NCBI GenBank assembly: GCA_903877335.1
Contig: CAIRDJ010000451.1
Coordinates: 1-40,435 of the forward strand
Direction of reading: 5' to 3'
Length of the DNA: 40,435 bases
Source: an uncultured Chloroflexota bacterium
GTDB lineage: Bacteria > Chloroflexota > Anaerolineae > Aggregatilineales > Phototrophicaceae
Positions 6,862 to 14,827 of the stretch are shown in pieces. Position numbers and translations under genes: made by a program. The notes under the pieces were generated by a model, which saw only the letters and a list, made by a program, of their open reading frames with translations, did not search any database and had not been told where the DNA came from. Position 1 is the first letter of the stretch, and the number at the start of each line of letters is the position of its first letter.

Positions 6862-8240
6862 CGTAAACCACGCTCCTTCAAGACTGCCCCGACTGCCGCC
6901 AGAGCGGGCAGGTCGGCTTCGGAGTAGTTGCGGGAAATTAAAATACCTGCTGCACCACCGTCTAACGCTGCTGCAATGCCTTCACGCACTTCTTGTGGGG
7001 TCACGGGTTTGCTAGTGCCGCCATCCCCGACGCCCACTCCAATACCCGAGTAGACCTTTACGCCTGTCTTGTCCACCAGATCGCGCGTCCACTTTTTGAC
7101 GTATTCTGGGCTAAAGCCTTGCATGGGTGCCTCTGTGCGCGTCCCAGTAAACCCATCCAGATTCAACAACCGTGCCAAGCCATCAAACACCCCATCTGGC
7201 GTGGCATCCGCCAGAATGCCCTTTTGCCAACTGGCGGCGAAGCTGGCAAAACGTGCGCCTGCCGGCGTGTGATACAGCACAGGCTTGAGGAAGTCGGCAT
7301 ACTGGGCGAAGTCTGCCATGTCGTACTGGGCGCGCAGGTACGGGTTATAGGTATTGATAACCTGCCAAATGCCGTAGCCCATCTCATAAGTCGGGTCAAA
7401 GAAGTGGACTAGCCCGGCGATCTCGTGGTAAAATGACTGATGCGAATCTAGCCACATCTTTTCCCACAGTAGCACCTCTGGGTGGTGAAGGATGTGCCGC
7501 AGGAACATCACGAACATGCCTTCGTCGGGGAGTTGCCCGGTTTTGCGATACGATTGCAACAACTGATCAATGTTGCGGTAGCCCTGCAGTGCCTTTTCGA
7601 CATCAATGTGGCGCGCGCGCGCTTCTGCCTTGTAGTAATCGTCAAAGCCAGTGCTACTGTCGCCACGGAGAATATCCATTAGCGGGCTGTGACGCTCGAC
7701 ACCCCACAGCAACCCATCGAGCGCATGGTTCTTGAACCAGTCCTCAATCACGCTGAACCACCACGTTTTATAGTGAGGATTTAACAGGGAGGGGCGGGTG
7801 GCAACACGCCCAAAGTGATCGCGGTCGAGGAAATGCGGGAAGCCCGGTTGCCACACAGGACGAATGCCGGAACTGGACGTTTCACAGTAGTAGGGGTAAA
7901 CCTTTATGCCGCGCGCCTTCGCGGCGGGCACCACTGCCCCTAGCGTATCGAACCCGTTGTAAAGCGGATCGGGGGCTTTGAACTGTTTATGAAATGTAGC
8001 AGTGTAATAGTCTGGGTTAGGTTCGTAGAATGCCCCACCCTGAAGGTGATCGGGGCTTGCCTCGCCGTGATCTGGGAAGCCATACAGCGCACGCCCTGCG
8101 TTGCCTCGGCTCCACGATAAGGCAGAGATCATCAGGGCGTTTACCCCCGCCTGTTCTTGAAGCAGATCAAGAACAGGTTCTACCCCCTCGTCAATGAAGC
8201 TGATTGCGCCGATTTGAATCCCTACAAATGTCTCTGTCAT
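6858..8240 (-). CDS. TIM-barrel glycoside hydrolase-like protein of unknown function
   Basis: This 460-residue protein has no signal peptide. It shows a barrel-like alternation with barrel-strand signatures such as GIKVYPYYCETSS, DGLLWGVERHSP and GAAGILISRNYSE, the last near the C-terminus. It has many aromatic residues, as in carbohydrate-binding pockets. It resembles the putative glycoside-hydrolase-like TIM barrels often found beside Gfo/Idh/MocA enzymes, but I cannot place it in a numbered family or name the catalytic acids with confidence. The Glu in GVERHSP and the Glu in YCETSS are candidates. The start is well supported by GAGGG five bases upstream. Context (ABC importer upstream, oxidoreductase coupled downstream) suggests it processes an imported compound in the cytoplasm. 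Confidence 0.5.
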   Translation of the reverse strand: MTETFVGIQIGAISFIDEGVEPVLDLLQEQAGVNALMISALSWSRGNAGRALYGFPDHGEASPDHLQGGAFYEPNPDYYTATFHKQFKAPDPLYNGFDTLGAVVPAAKARGIKVYPYYCETSSSGIRPVWQPGFPHFLDRDHFGRVATRPSLLNPHYKTWWFSVIEDWFKNHALDGLLWGVERHSPLMDILRGDSSTGFDDYYKAEARARHIDVEKALQGYRNIDQLLQSYRKTGQLPDEGMFVMFLRHILHHPEVLLWEKMWLDSHQSFYHEIAGLVHFFDPTYEMGYGIWQVINTYNPYLRAQYDMADFAQYADFLKPVLYHTPAGARFASFAASWQKGILADATPDGVFDGLARLLNLDGFTGTRTEAPMQGFSPEYVKKWTRDLVDKTGVKVYSGIGVGVGDGGTSKPVTPQEVREGIAAALDGGAAGILISRNYSEADLPALAAVGAVLKERGLR

Positions 8241-8294
8241 GAATACCCTCTGTTTGTTCCGATTAAAAAATAACAGGTCAATGGAGCGTACTGG

Positions 8295-9248
8295 CTAGCT
8301 ACCCTCACCGCGCAGTCGTGGATCTAAGATGTCGCGCAGCCAGTCGCCTAAAATGTTGAGCGCTAATACCACGACCATAATAGCCCCCCCCGGATACACA
8401 GCCAACCACCAGTAGCCGCCAAGCAACTGGTCGCGGCTTTCGGCTAACATCCCGCCCCAAGTTGGTACATCAGGTGGGACGCCTAGCCCTAAAAATGATA
8501 GCGATGCCTCTGAGAGGATGACGCCTGCGACATTGAAGGTGGTGATAATAATCAGCGGAGTGAGGATATTACGCAACACATGAACCAGCATGATGCTGAC
8601 GTTGTTCATCCCGATGCTTCTGGCGGCCTCTACATATTCTTTTTCGCGCTGGCTGATGGTTTCTCCGCGTGCGATGCGTGCATATGTCACCCATTGCCCG
8701 ATACTCAATACCAGCACGACGTTTAGCACGCCCTGACCTAACACAACCAGCACCATAATCGCCAGCAGGATAAACGGAAACGCTAGTTGAATATCCGCCA
8801 GTCGCATAATCACATCGTCTACCCAACCACCGACATAACCCGAGATCAAACCCAATAATGTGCCGATCCCGCCGCCAATCACTACGGATGCCACACCAAC
8901 CCATAACGAAATCCGTGCGCCATACAGCAAGCGAGACAATACATCCCGCCCTAGTCCGTCTGTTCCCAAGGGGAAGGACACCACACCAGTGGCATCGGCA
9001 GTCGTGGGTGGCGTTAGCCGTAGGGCGAGGCTTTGGCGGTTGGGGTCGCGCGGTGCCAATTGTGCACCAAACATAGCAATAAAGACGAAGCCAATGAGCA
9101 AAATTGCAGCTACCAACGGCCAACCTGCCCGTAGCATTTGCTTGAACCAGTGGGGGAGTTGTAACGGATGGCGTTGCAAAGTTGCCACGCTTGCAGGGGG
9201 CACCAGCATTGGGGCATTTGGCGTTGATGGTTTGGGTTGCTCTACCAT
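8295..9248 (-). CDS. ABC transporter permease, DppC/OppC type
   Basis: This 317-residue membrane protein has the layout of DppC/OppC/NikC permeases: a first transmembrane helix around residues 40-60 (GWPLVAAILLIGFVFIAMFG), an exported loop containing the family signature FPLGTDGLGRDVLSRLLYGARISL, then five more helices. The coupling-helix EAA-type loop is EYVEAARSIGMNN. The C-terminal signature is LNILGDWLRDILDPRLRG. It forms a heterodimer with the DppB-type permease just upstream. No ATPase genes are present in this window, so DppD/DppF-type subunits must come from elsewhere. Start ATG 9248 with GAAAG upstream. Confidence 0.93.
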   Translation of the reverse strand: MVEQPKPSTPNAPMLVPPASVATLQRHPLQLPHWFKQMLRAGWPLVAAILLIGFVFIAMFGAQLAPRDPNRQSLALRLTPPTTADATGVVSFPLGTDGLGRDVLSRLLYGARISLWVGVASVVIGGGIGTLLGLISGYVGGWVDDVIMRLADIQLAFPFILLAIMVLVVLGQGVLNVVLVLSIGQWVTYARIARGETISQREKEYVEAARSIGMNNVSIMLVHVLRNILTPLIIITTFNVAGVILSEASLSFLGLGVPPDVPTWGGMLAESRDQLLGGYWWLAVYPGGAIMVVVLALNILGDWLRDILDPRLRGEGS

Positions 9249-9263
9249 AATCTTTCAACCGAT

Positions 9264-10241
9264 CTAGTCATAGCGAATTCTGGGGTCAAGCCGAAGGTAT
9301 AATAGGTCAACGATCAGGTTCAACACTACAAACGTTAGCGAGAAGATAAACACTGAAGTCTGTACTACTGGAATATCACGCTGGTTGATGGAATTAAACA
9401 CCAACCGCCCAACCCCCGGCCAAGAAAACACGGTTTCGACGACAACGACACCGCCCAGCAAAAATCCGAACTGCAAACCCAGAATGGTTACGACTGGAAT
9501 CAGCGCGTTACGGAGCGCATGGAACAGCACAACAGCGCGCTCGCTGAGTCCTTTTGCCCGCGCAGTGCGGACGTAATCCGCAGACAACACCTCTAACATC
9601 GCGGAGCGGGTCATACGGGCATTGCGCGCCAAAGAGAAAAGTGACACTGTAATTCCGGGCATCAACATGAAGCGCAGTGCCTCTGGAAAGTTGGTTAAGA
9701 ATGTGCCGACATCCCCTGCCAGTAGCGGGTTTAACAGCGGCACATGCCCAGATATTGGGATGCCAGGAACATTAAGCCCCACATACATGATGAGCATAAT
9801 CCCCAACCAAAAATTCGGGACGGATTGCCCCAGTAGCGCGAACATCATGATGCCGCCGTCCCAGAGCGTACCGCGTTGGGTTGCCGCGAGGATGCCAATC
9901 GGAATTCCTAGAAGAGTTGAAAATACCATCGCGAAAATAGTCAGTTCCAGCGTGGCCGGCAAACGTTCTAGCACCACGTCCAACGCGGGGCGGCGTGCTT
10001 TGAGTGAATTGCCGAAATCGCCTTGTGCCATATTCCATACGAAGATGGCGTACTGTTCATACAACGGCTTGTCGAAACCCAACCGTGCGCGGACTTCTGC
10101 GACTTCTTCTTCGCTGGAACGCTCGCTGACGTATAAATAGGTCGGGTCACCGGCCAAGTGCAGCGTCAGGAAAGTTAGTAATGTTACGCCCCAAATCACA
10201 ATTAGAGACTGCAATAGTCGTCGAACAACATATTTAATCAT
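9264..10241 (-). CDS. ABC transporter permease, DppB/OppB type
   Basis: The 325-residue protein starts MIKYVVRRLLQSLIVIWGV, the standard N-terminus of DppB/OppB permeases. It has six predicted transmembrane helices, and its coupling loop is DYVRTARAKGLSERAV. It ends in the usual YLRLDPRIRYD. The ATG at 10241 is chosen over an upstream extension because the family starts here and because the extension would run into an 18-bp hairpin (10287-10327). There is no strong Shine-Dalgarno. It pairs with the permease at 8295 in a peptide/nickel/opine-type importer. Confidence 0.93.
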   Translation of the reverse strand: MIKYVVRRLLQSLIVIWGVTLLTFLTLHLAGDPTYLYVSERSSEEEVAEVRARLGFDKPLYEQYAIFVWNMAQGDFGNSLKARRPALDVVLERLPATLELTIFAMVFSTLLGIPIGILAATQRGTLWDGGIMMFALLGQSVPNFWLGIMLIMYVGLNVPGIPISGHVPLLNPLLAGDVGTFLTNFPEALRFMLMPGITVSLFSLARNARMTRSAMLEVLSADYVRTARAKGLSERAVVLFHALRNALIPVVTILGLQFGFLLGGVVVVETVFSWPGVGRLVFNSINQRDIPVVQTSVFIFSLTFVVLNLIVDLLYLRLDPRIRYD

Positions 10242-10286
10242 TTTGAGGGCAACTTTTATCCAATATAAGATCAGCAAGACATAACG

Positions 10287-10327
10287 GTTGGGTGTGGCGC
10301 AGTGAAGGCCACTGCGCCACACCCAAC
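10287..10327 (-). promoter_or_regulatory. 18-bp perfect hairpin between binding-protein and permease genes
   Basis: The arm GTTGGGTGTGGCGCAGTG (10287-10304) is exactly complementary to 10310-10327, with a five-base loop. It starts 13 bases after the stop of the solute-binding protein gene and is not followed by a T-run, so it is more likely an mRNA-stabilising or partial-attenuation structure than a full terminator. Such stem-loops commonly let binding-protein mRNA outlast permease mRNA. Confidence 0.8.
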
Positions 10328-10340
10328 GCTAGAAATGTTG

Positions 10341-11924
10341 TTACTCAGCCAGGGTCACACCGTAGACGAAGATCTTCTCGTCACGGCGCGCTTGCCATTC
10401 CACACGGTTGCTCACCCCGTAGAAGTCCGGTTGGAAGTACAAGAACAACCACGGCGGGTCGCTGTGCATCACATCCAACATGGCAAACACAATTTCCTGT
10501 GTTTCTTCTTCGGTCAGTGCAGCGTTGGCGAGTTGCTCGCGCAGGGTGAACCACTCTGGGTTGCTCCATTCGGTGTAGTTGGTCGCACCGTCTGGGGTAG
10601 AGATGTCTGCCATATCATATTGGGCGTTCCACGTGCCGCCACCTGTACCGACGAAGTACAATGGACCTACCGCATGTTCGCGCAGAGCAGGCACAAATTC
10701 CGATGACCAGTCGAGCAGTTCAACGTTGGTTTCTACACCAACATCCGTCAAGTATTGACCAATTGCCTGTACAACGTTGACATCATTGAGGTAACGCCCA
10801 CGCCCTGCTTGTAGGGTGATGCTGAAACGCACGCCGTCGTCACCACGCGGGTAGCCAGCGGCATCCAGCAGACTTTCAGCGGTTGCTGGGTCATAGGGAT
10901 ACGGTGCTAGGTCGGGGTTATTGTTGGGGGGGTTCACCATACTGGATGCTCGCTCGCAATCCATCCCTAACAAAGTGGTGCAGATGGTTGGTACGTCTAC
11001 GGCGTATTGCAATGCTACACGTACATCGGTGTTCATGATGGCATCGCCACCTTCATCACCCGCGAACAAGCCCGTCATGTTATACCCAACATACATACGG
11101 CGTGTACCTGCCACACCCTGTACCGCTGCCACGCCAGAATTCGCGACTGCACCCTGTTGGTCAGGCACTAGGTTGGCGATGATGTCTACATTACCAGCAA
11201 TCAACTCTGCGGCGCGTGTCGAATTTTCTGGGATGACGCGCCACACCAACGTTTGGAAGCCCTGAGGACGCAACGTGAAGCCCTCTACGGCGGTCAGCGT
11301 GGTGTGACTGTCTGGCACCCATTCGACAAACGAATATGGGCCAGAGCCAATCGGTGCGGCGGCAGCTTGTTCAAGGGTCATGGCCTCGTAGCTGTCTTTG
11401 CAGTGAATGAACACTTCAGAGATCAAGCCGATATTGATCGACTGGAAGCGACTGACGTTGATTGCAACTTCTAAATCACTAAGCGCCTCCGCATTCTGGA
11501 ATCCGATGGAGTCAAATACAAACCCGGCGGTGTTGCCCGTGAATGCATTAGCATCGTCTGCCGCACGGTTGAACGTATAGGCGGCATCCTCTGCTGTTAG
11601 TGCTTCACCGTCGTGGCAAGTTAGCCCTTCGTTGAGGGTAAAGATGATGCTCATGCCATCGTTTTCCAGACGGTACTCTTTTGCCAAGTACGGGTCAATT
11701 GAGCCTGTTTCGCTGATGGAGTACAGTGTACCGAAGATGTGTGAGAAAACGTTAGCCTCCGCCCGTGAGTTAACCTCTGAAGGTTCCCAACTGTCGATAT
11801 CAACTGTTTGAGCGATGACCAAGGTAGACTCATCTGGTCCGGGTTGTGCGGACACTACGAGTGGCAGGATAGCCAAAACCACGACAATTAACGCAATTGC
11901 GCTTATGCGAAACTTGTACTGCAT
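10341..11924 (-). CDS. ABC transporter substrate-binding protein, family 5 (DppA/OppA type)
   Basis: This 527-residue exported protein has a signal peptide (basic MQYKFR, hydrophobic core IALIVVVLAILPLVV, cleavage after VSA). The following AQTVDIDSWEP and DGMSIIFTLNEGLTCHDGEALTAEDAAYTFNRA segments are the standard family-5 (SBP_bac_5) pattern. There is no lipobox, so it is free or otherwise held at the membrane. These proteins bind peptides, opines, nickel chelates or sugars. The ATG at 11924 is chosen because GGAGAAG lies six bases before it; a TTG two codons upstream is too close to that site. It is the first transport gene of the minus-strand block, followed by the hairpin at 10287 and the two permeases. 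Confidence 0.93.
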   Translation of the reverse strand: MQYKFRISAIALIVVVLAILPLVVSAQPGPDESTLVIAQTVDIDSWEPSEVNSRAEANVFSHIFGTLYSISETGSIDPYLAKEYRLENDGMSIIFTLNEGLTCHDGEALTAEDAAYTFNRAADDANAFTGNTAGFVFDSIGFQNAEALSDLEVAINVSRFQSINIGLISEVFIHCKDSYEAMTLEQAAAAPIGSGPYSFVEWVPDSHTTLTAVEGFTLRPQGFQTLVWRVIPENSTRAAELIAGNVDIIANLVPDQQGAVANSGVAAVQGVAGTRRMYVGYNMTGLFAGDEGGDAIMNTDVRVALQYAVDVPTICTTLLGMDCERASSMVNPPNNNPDLAPYPYDPATAESLLDAAGYPRGDDGVRFSITLQAGRGRYLNDVNVVQAIGQYLTDVGVETNVELLDWSSEFVPALREHAVGPLYFVGTGGGTWNAQYDMADISTPDGATNYTEWSNPEWFTLREQLANAALTEEETQEIVFAMLDVMHSDPPWLFLYFQPDFYGVSNRVEWQARRDEKIFVYGVTLAE

Positions 11925-11971
11925 AAACAACTTCTCCTATAACCTGAAATCCAGTAATTATTTTCGATCAC

Positions 11972-12004
11972 AAAGCTACAGAGGTGTTGCCACCTGATCG
12001 CTTT
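11972..12004 (-). promoter_or_regulatory. hairpin with GCAA tetraloop upstream of the binding-protein gene
   Basis: On the minus strand, AAAGC...AGGTG-GCAA-CACCT...GCTTT forms a two-part stem-loop with a GNRA tetraloop. It lies in the 93-base gap between the Gfo/Idh/MocA gene and the binding-protein gene. It may be a processing or attenuation structure separating regulator-proximal genes from transport genes. No clear promoter is seen in the gap. Confidence 0.35.
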
Positions 12005-12017
12005 GATGATGCCTCAG

Positions 12018-13067
12018 TTAGGTAGGCGGGGCGTGCCGCGCCAAAGACAGCACACTGTCAATACGAACGCTGCGTTGTTCTCGACTGCTAATCACACACG
12101 CCTCTAGCATCGCCAGCGAGCGTACATGATCCGCACCGCTACATTGCAAGGGGGCGCCATCCAGAACCGTGTCAAGAAAGGCATCCAGCAGAGCAGCGGT
12201 TTCAGTAATCCAGCGTTCATGTGTTGGCAGGTCAACAGGGGTGAGTGTGGTTTCATCACGGTGGGCATAGTACAGCGCGCCGAATTGGTCGCGTTGACTG
12301 ATAACGCCCTGCGTACAGTCAATCCGCCATTCGAAGCTCGGTTCTGACCAACCGCTTTGCCACAATCCCTGATAATTCACAGATAAGCCATTGTCAAAGA
12401 CGAAGATGGCCGCAACATTACTATCATCTCGATACATGCTCCAAGCTGGGTTCCATGTGTGGCAATGTACCAAGATGGGTTCTGCGCCTAAGACGTGGCG
12501 CAACAGGTCGAAGTGATGGATAGATTGTTCCCACAACATTGGGTGATCCATCGTGAGTGGATATTTGTTGAGGTCGGGGCGGTTTCCGTCGCGGTAGCGC
12601 TCGTAGGTGAAGCGGGCGAATGATGGGCTACCCACTGTCTGCTGTTGCAGCAGGCGCATCAGTGCGTGCGTCACGCCCAAGTAGCGGAAGTTTAAGCCAA
12701 TCATCAGCGGGGTGTCCGTTTGGGCGGCAATCTCTACGAGTGCCTGCGCTTCTGCGACACTGAGCGCCAGCGGCTTTTCGATCAGCATGGGCAGTTGGCG
12801 AGCGCTGGCGGTTTGCACCTGCGAGGTGCGCCCCATCGGTGGGTTCGCTAGGATCAGCGCCCCAGCGTGTGGGGTCGCGTCGATTGCTTGCTCAGCTGTG
12901 TCGAAGTGTGGGCGCGTGCCGAAGCGTGCGCTGGCGCGTTGGCGTGCCTCTGTATTGGGGTCAGCGTAGGCGGCAATCTCGCAACGTGCCGAGCGGGTGA
13001 TTACCTCTGCCCAGTGCGTGCCGCGTACCCCCAGTCCTGCCAAAATAATCGGTAGGCGTTCGCTCAT
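12018..13067 (-). CDS. Gfo/Idh/MocA family oxidoreductase (second paralogue)
   Basis: This 349-residue protein begins MSERLPIILAGLGVRGTHW, a Rossmann strand with the GxGxxG-like AGLGVRG, and carries EKP at residues 97-99. The C-terminal domain has WEQSIHHFDLLRHVLG with the expected His pair. The start at 13067 overlaps the epimerase stop as ATGA, which fixes it; the upstream in-frame extension is not a real N-terminus. It probably oxidises a sugar-like or cyclic polyol substrate with NAD(P). It clusters with the regulator and epimerase as the first three genes of the minus-strand block. Confidence 0.9.
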   Translation of the reverse strand: MSERLPIILAGLGVRGTHWAEVITRSARCEIAAYADPNTEARQRASARFGTRPHFDTAEQAIDATPHAGALILANPPMGRTSQVQTASARQLPMLIEKPLALSVAEAQALVEIAAQTDTPLMIGLNFRYLGVTHALMRLLQQQTVGSPSFARFTYERYRDGNRPDLNKYPLTMDHPMLWEQSIHHFDLLRHVLGAEPILVHCHTWNPAWSMYRDDSNVAAIFVFDNGLSVNYQGLWQSGWSEPSFEWRIDCTQGVISQRDQFGALYYAHRDETTLTPVDLPTHERWITETAALLDAFLDTVLDGAPLQCSGADHVRSLAMLEACVISSREQRSVRIDSVLSLARHAPPT

Positions 13068-13984
13068 GACGTTAGCACTCCAGTGGATAAAGGTTGCAAC
13101 AGACGCTGCAAACCAACTGCAAAGGGAGTCCATTTATGGAACCCCGTATCCTGTTGTAGGCGCTCGCTGACCAGATACCCCTGTCGGGGATGTGGCAGTG
13201 CTTGCTCGGGCGGCATCACAATCTTTACGCCGGGCAATTTTGCTACGATAGATTCGGCAACAGTGGCATTACTCAGCAGTTCAGGGTTGGCAACATGATA
13301 AAGTGGATGCTGCCACTGGCTCGCCTGCAACAGTGCAACGATAGCCGCTCGCACATCTTCGGCAAACGTCCAAGTGTGTTGGTCAGTTGGGCGGTGTAGC
13401 GTTAGCGTACCCCTGCTGCGCGCCTCGTCAAGCCACTGCGCGATCAAGCTCATTCGTGGACGAGTCGCACGCGGGCGCTCATCCGTGCCGTAAATCCTGC
13501 TTAGGCGGATGGCAATCACCGGTTGCTTGTGCTCAATATGAAGTGTTTCGACCAGTTGTTCCAGTGTACGCTTGGCAACCGCATACAATCCCAATGGCGA
13601 TGGCATGTCAGTTTCATGGATAGCACCAGTGGTCGTCCGAAATACGGCATCAGAACTAAGTAGGATGCCACGTCGGGTGGGGTGGGCTTCTAGCAGGGCA
13701 AGCATGGGGTCAAGGTTGGCACGCATCGTCGCCACTGCCGAAAGCCCGCTCTCTTCTGGTGTGGCGGTTAGTGCGGCGGCATGTACATAGGCATCATAGG
13801 ACAATGATTGCAATGTTGTTGCGCCAATTTCACCCGTAAGGGTTGTCACGGAACCGGCCCACATCGCCAAGAAGTCAACGTCAAACTGTCGATCCCATGC
13901 GATAACATCGTATCGAGCGTCCAGCATGGCGCGCACGATGTGCCGCCCAACAAACCCTCCAGCTCCTGTCACCAGCACACGCAT
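13064..13984 (-). CDS. NAD-dependent epimerase/dehydratase (extended SDR)
   Basis: The 306-residue protein starts MRVLVTGAGGFVGRHIV with the extended-SDR TGxxGxxG (residues 6-13). It has VHAAA near 67-71, LLSSDAVF with the catalytic Ser, and Tyr134-AVA-Lys138. This is the UDP-sugar epimerase/dTDP-rhamnose reductase fold, but no nucleotide-sugar pathway partners are present, so a different substrate such as a lactone, uronate or hydroxy acid is possible. The ATG at 13984 overlaps the regulator stop as TGATG; a GTG one codon earlier is an alternative. Confidence 0.88.
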   Translation of the reverse strand: MRVLVTGAGGFVGRHIVRAMLDARYDVIAWDRQFDVDFLAMWAGSVTTLTGEIGATTLQSLSYDAYVHAAALTATPEESGLSAVATMRANLDPMLALLEAHPTRRGILLSSDAVFRTTTGAIHETDMPSPLGLYAVAKRTLEQLVETLHIEHKQPVIAIRLSRIYGTDERPRATRPRMSLIAQWLDEARSRGTLTLHRPTDQHTWTFAEDVRAAIVALLQASQWQHPLYHVANPELLSNATVAESIVAKLPGVKIVMPPEQALPHPRQGYLVSERLQQDTGFHKWTPFAVGLQRLLQPLSTGVLTS

Positions 13985-14670
13985 CACGGTTTATCCTCTG
14001 TGTTGTATGCCCAACCCCCGGCAATTAGTTCGCCAGTGGTAGCAATGTGCTGCTGGATCGCCCGTAACGCTTGGTCACAGTCATTGCCCTGCAGTGCCGC
14101 CAAAATGGGTAGGTGGTTTTCCACCACACGCACGATGTTATCGTTGCGCAGGTTATGCAGTGACATCACTTGTTGCACGCGCATATTCACGGCATACCAT
14201 GTTGAAGAAAGCAACCGATGCCCACTCAATTCGATGATCTTGTCATGGAATTCACGGTCAATGCGGTTGACATCTCGCCAGCTTCCTTCGTGTGCTACCG
14301 CCATCATTCTGTCAAAAATCGCCTGCAATGCTTCGGCAGCGGTCGTTGGATTATCAGCGAAGATACGCTCGATAGCGAAACTTTCTAGCACACTTCGCAA
14401 GCTAGTCAATTCTTCGATGTCTACCTTACTCAGACTGGTCACCGTCGTGCCATGATACGGTACAACCGTGACCAATCCCTCTGTGTTCAGGATTTGGATT
14501 GCTTCGCGCAGTGGGGCGCGACTTACGCCTAACTGTGCTGCAAGGTCGGTTTCCACCAGCGCTTGCCCCGGCTTAAGTTCGCCACTCAGGATTGCACTAC
14601 GTAGCGCGTCCAGAATGCGTTCCCGCAGGGATTTGGTGCTGATTTGGTTGAACTGAAAGGATTCACTCAT
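13984..14670 (-). CDS. GntR family regulator, FCD (FadR) subfamily
   Basis: The 228-residue protein has an N-terminal winged helix-turn-helix (about residues 10-75) with LRERILDALRSAILSGELKP and the GntR hallmark LGVSRAPLREAI. An all-helical FCD ligand-binding domain follows. The metal/ligand residues expected in FCD domains are present: DREFH, the HLPILAAL His and the QQHI His. FCD regulators usually bind an acidic metabolite and release DNA. Start ATG 14670 gives the family-typical N-terminus but lacks a Shine-Dalgarno. The gene is the first of the minus-strand block, and the repeated TCGACAAT sites just upstream are its likely own operator, so it probably controls both blocks. Confidence 0.92.
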   Translation of the reverse strand: MSESFQFNQISTKSLRERILDALRSAILSGELKPGQALVETDLAAQLGVSRAPLREAIQILNTEGLVTVVPYHGTTVTSLSKVDIEELTSLRSVLESFAIERIFADNPTTAAEALQAIFDRMMAVAHEGSWRDVNRIDREFHDKIIELSGHRLLSSTWYAVNMRVQQVMSLHNLRNDNIVRVVENHLPILAALQGNDCDQALRAIQQHIATTGELIAGGWAYNTEDKP

Positions 14671-14674
14671 TTGC

Positions 14675-14702
14675 TTGACAAACCATTGAATTGGTATATA
14701 AT
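14675..14702 (+). promoter_or_regulatory. plus-strand sigma70-type promoter of the 16-gene operon
   Basis: TTGACA (14675-14680) and TATAAT (14697-14702) match both consensus hexamers exactly, with a 16-bp spacer. Transcription would start near 14709 and run into the DUF4438 gene at 14828 with a leader of about 120 bases. The -35 box lies just upstream of the start codon of the GntR gene on the other strand. Confidence 0.82.
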
Positions 14703-14710
14703 CCCAGAAA

Positions 14711-14741
14711 TGTCGAATGTCGACAATCTTCAATCGACAAT
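14711..14741. promoter_or_regulatory. probable GntR operator (TCGACAAT / TGTCGA repeats)
   Basis: The palindrome TGTCGACA (14718-14725) sits within two direct TCGACAAT copies (14720-14727 and 14734-14741) and two TGTCGA copies (14711-14716 and 14718-14723). Short palindromes of this TTGTCxxACAA style are typical of FCD-type GntR operators. The block lies exactly between the predicted start points of the two opposed promoters, so a bound repressor would block both. Confidence 0.7.
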
Positions 14742-14747
14742 AACGCG

Positions 14748-14776
14748 ATTATATGAGTAAATCGAGGCGTTGTCAA
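14748..14776 (-). promoter_or_regulatory. minus-strand sigma70-type promoter of the GntR block
   Basis: Read on the minus strand, TTGACA (14776-14771) and TATAAT (14753-14748) are exact consensus hexamers with a 17-bp spacer. The start point would be near 14741 and the leader to the GntR ATG about 70 bases. It faces the plus-strand promoter, so the first 30 or so bases of the two transcripts are complementary. Confidence 0.82.
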
Positions 14777-14827
14777 GTAATTGAGGGAAATTCGGTAAAT
14801 CTCTACCAGAATACAAAGGAGAACCTT

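Noticed and set aside
8569-9258. 229-codon minus-strand open frame
   Set aside because: Same strand but another frame of the DppC-type permease; rich in Cys, Arg and Trp, as out-of-frame translations are.
9622-10140. 172-codon plus-strand open frame
   Set aside because: Antisense to the DppB-type permease; no ribosome site or family resemblance.
13808-14455. 215-codon plus-strand open frame
   Set aside because: Antisense to the epimerase end and the GntR regulator; Cys/Ser-rich composition with no motif.
3892-14670. Nucleotide-sugar biosynthesis cluster (epimerase, Gfo/Idh/MocA, aminotransferase)
   Set aside because: The aminotransferase is class I, not the DegT type used for sugars, and there is no nucleotidyltransferase or glycosyltransferase. 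An importer and a GntR regulator point to catabolism.
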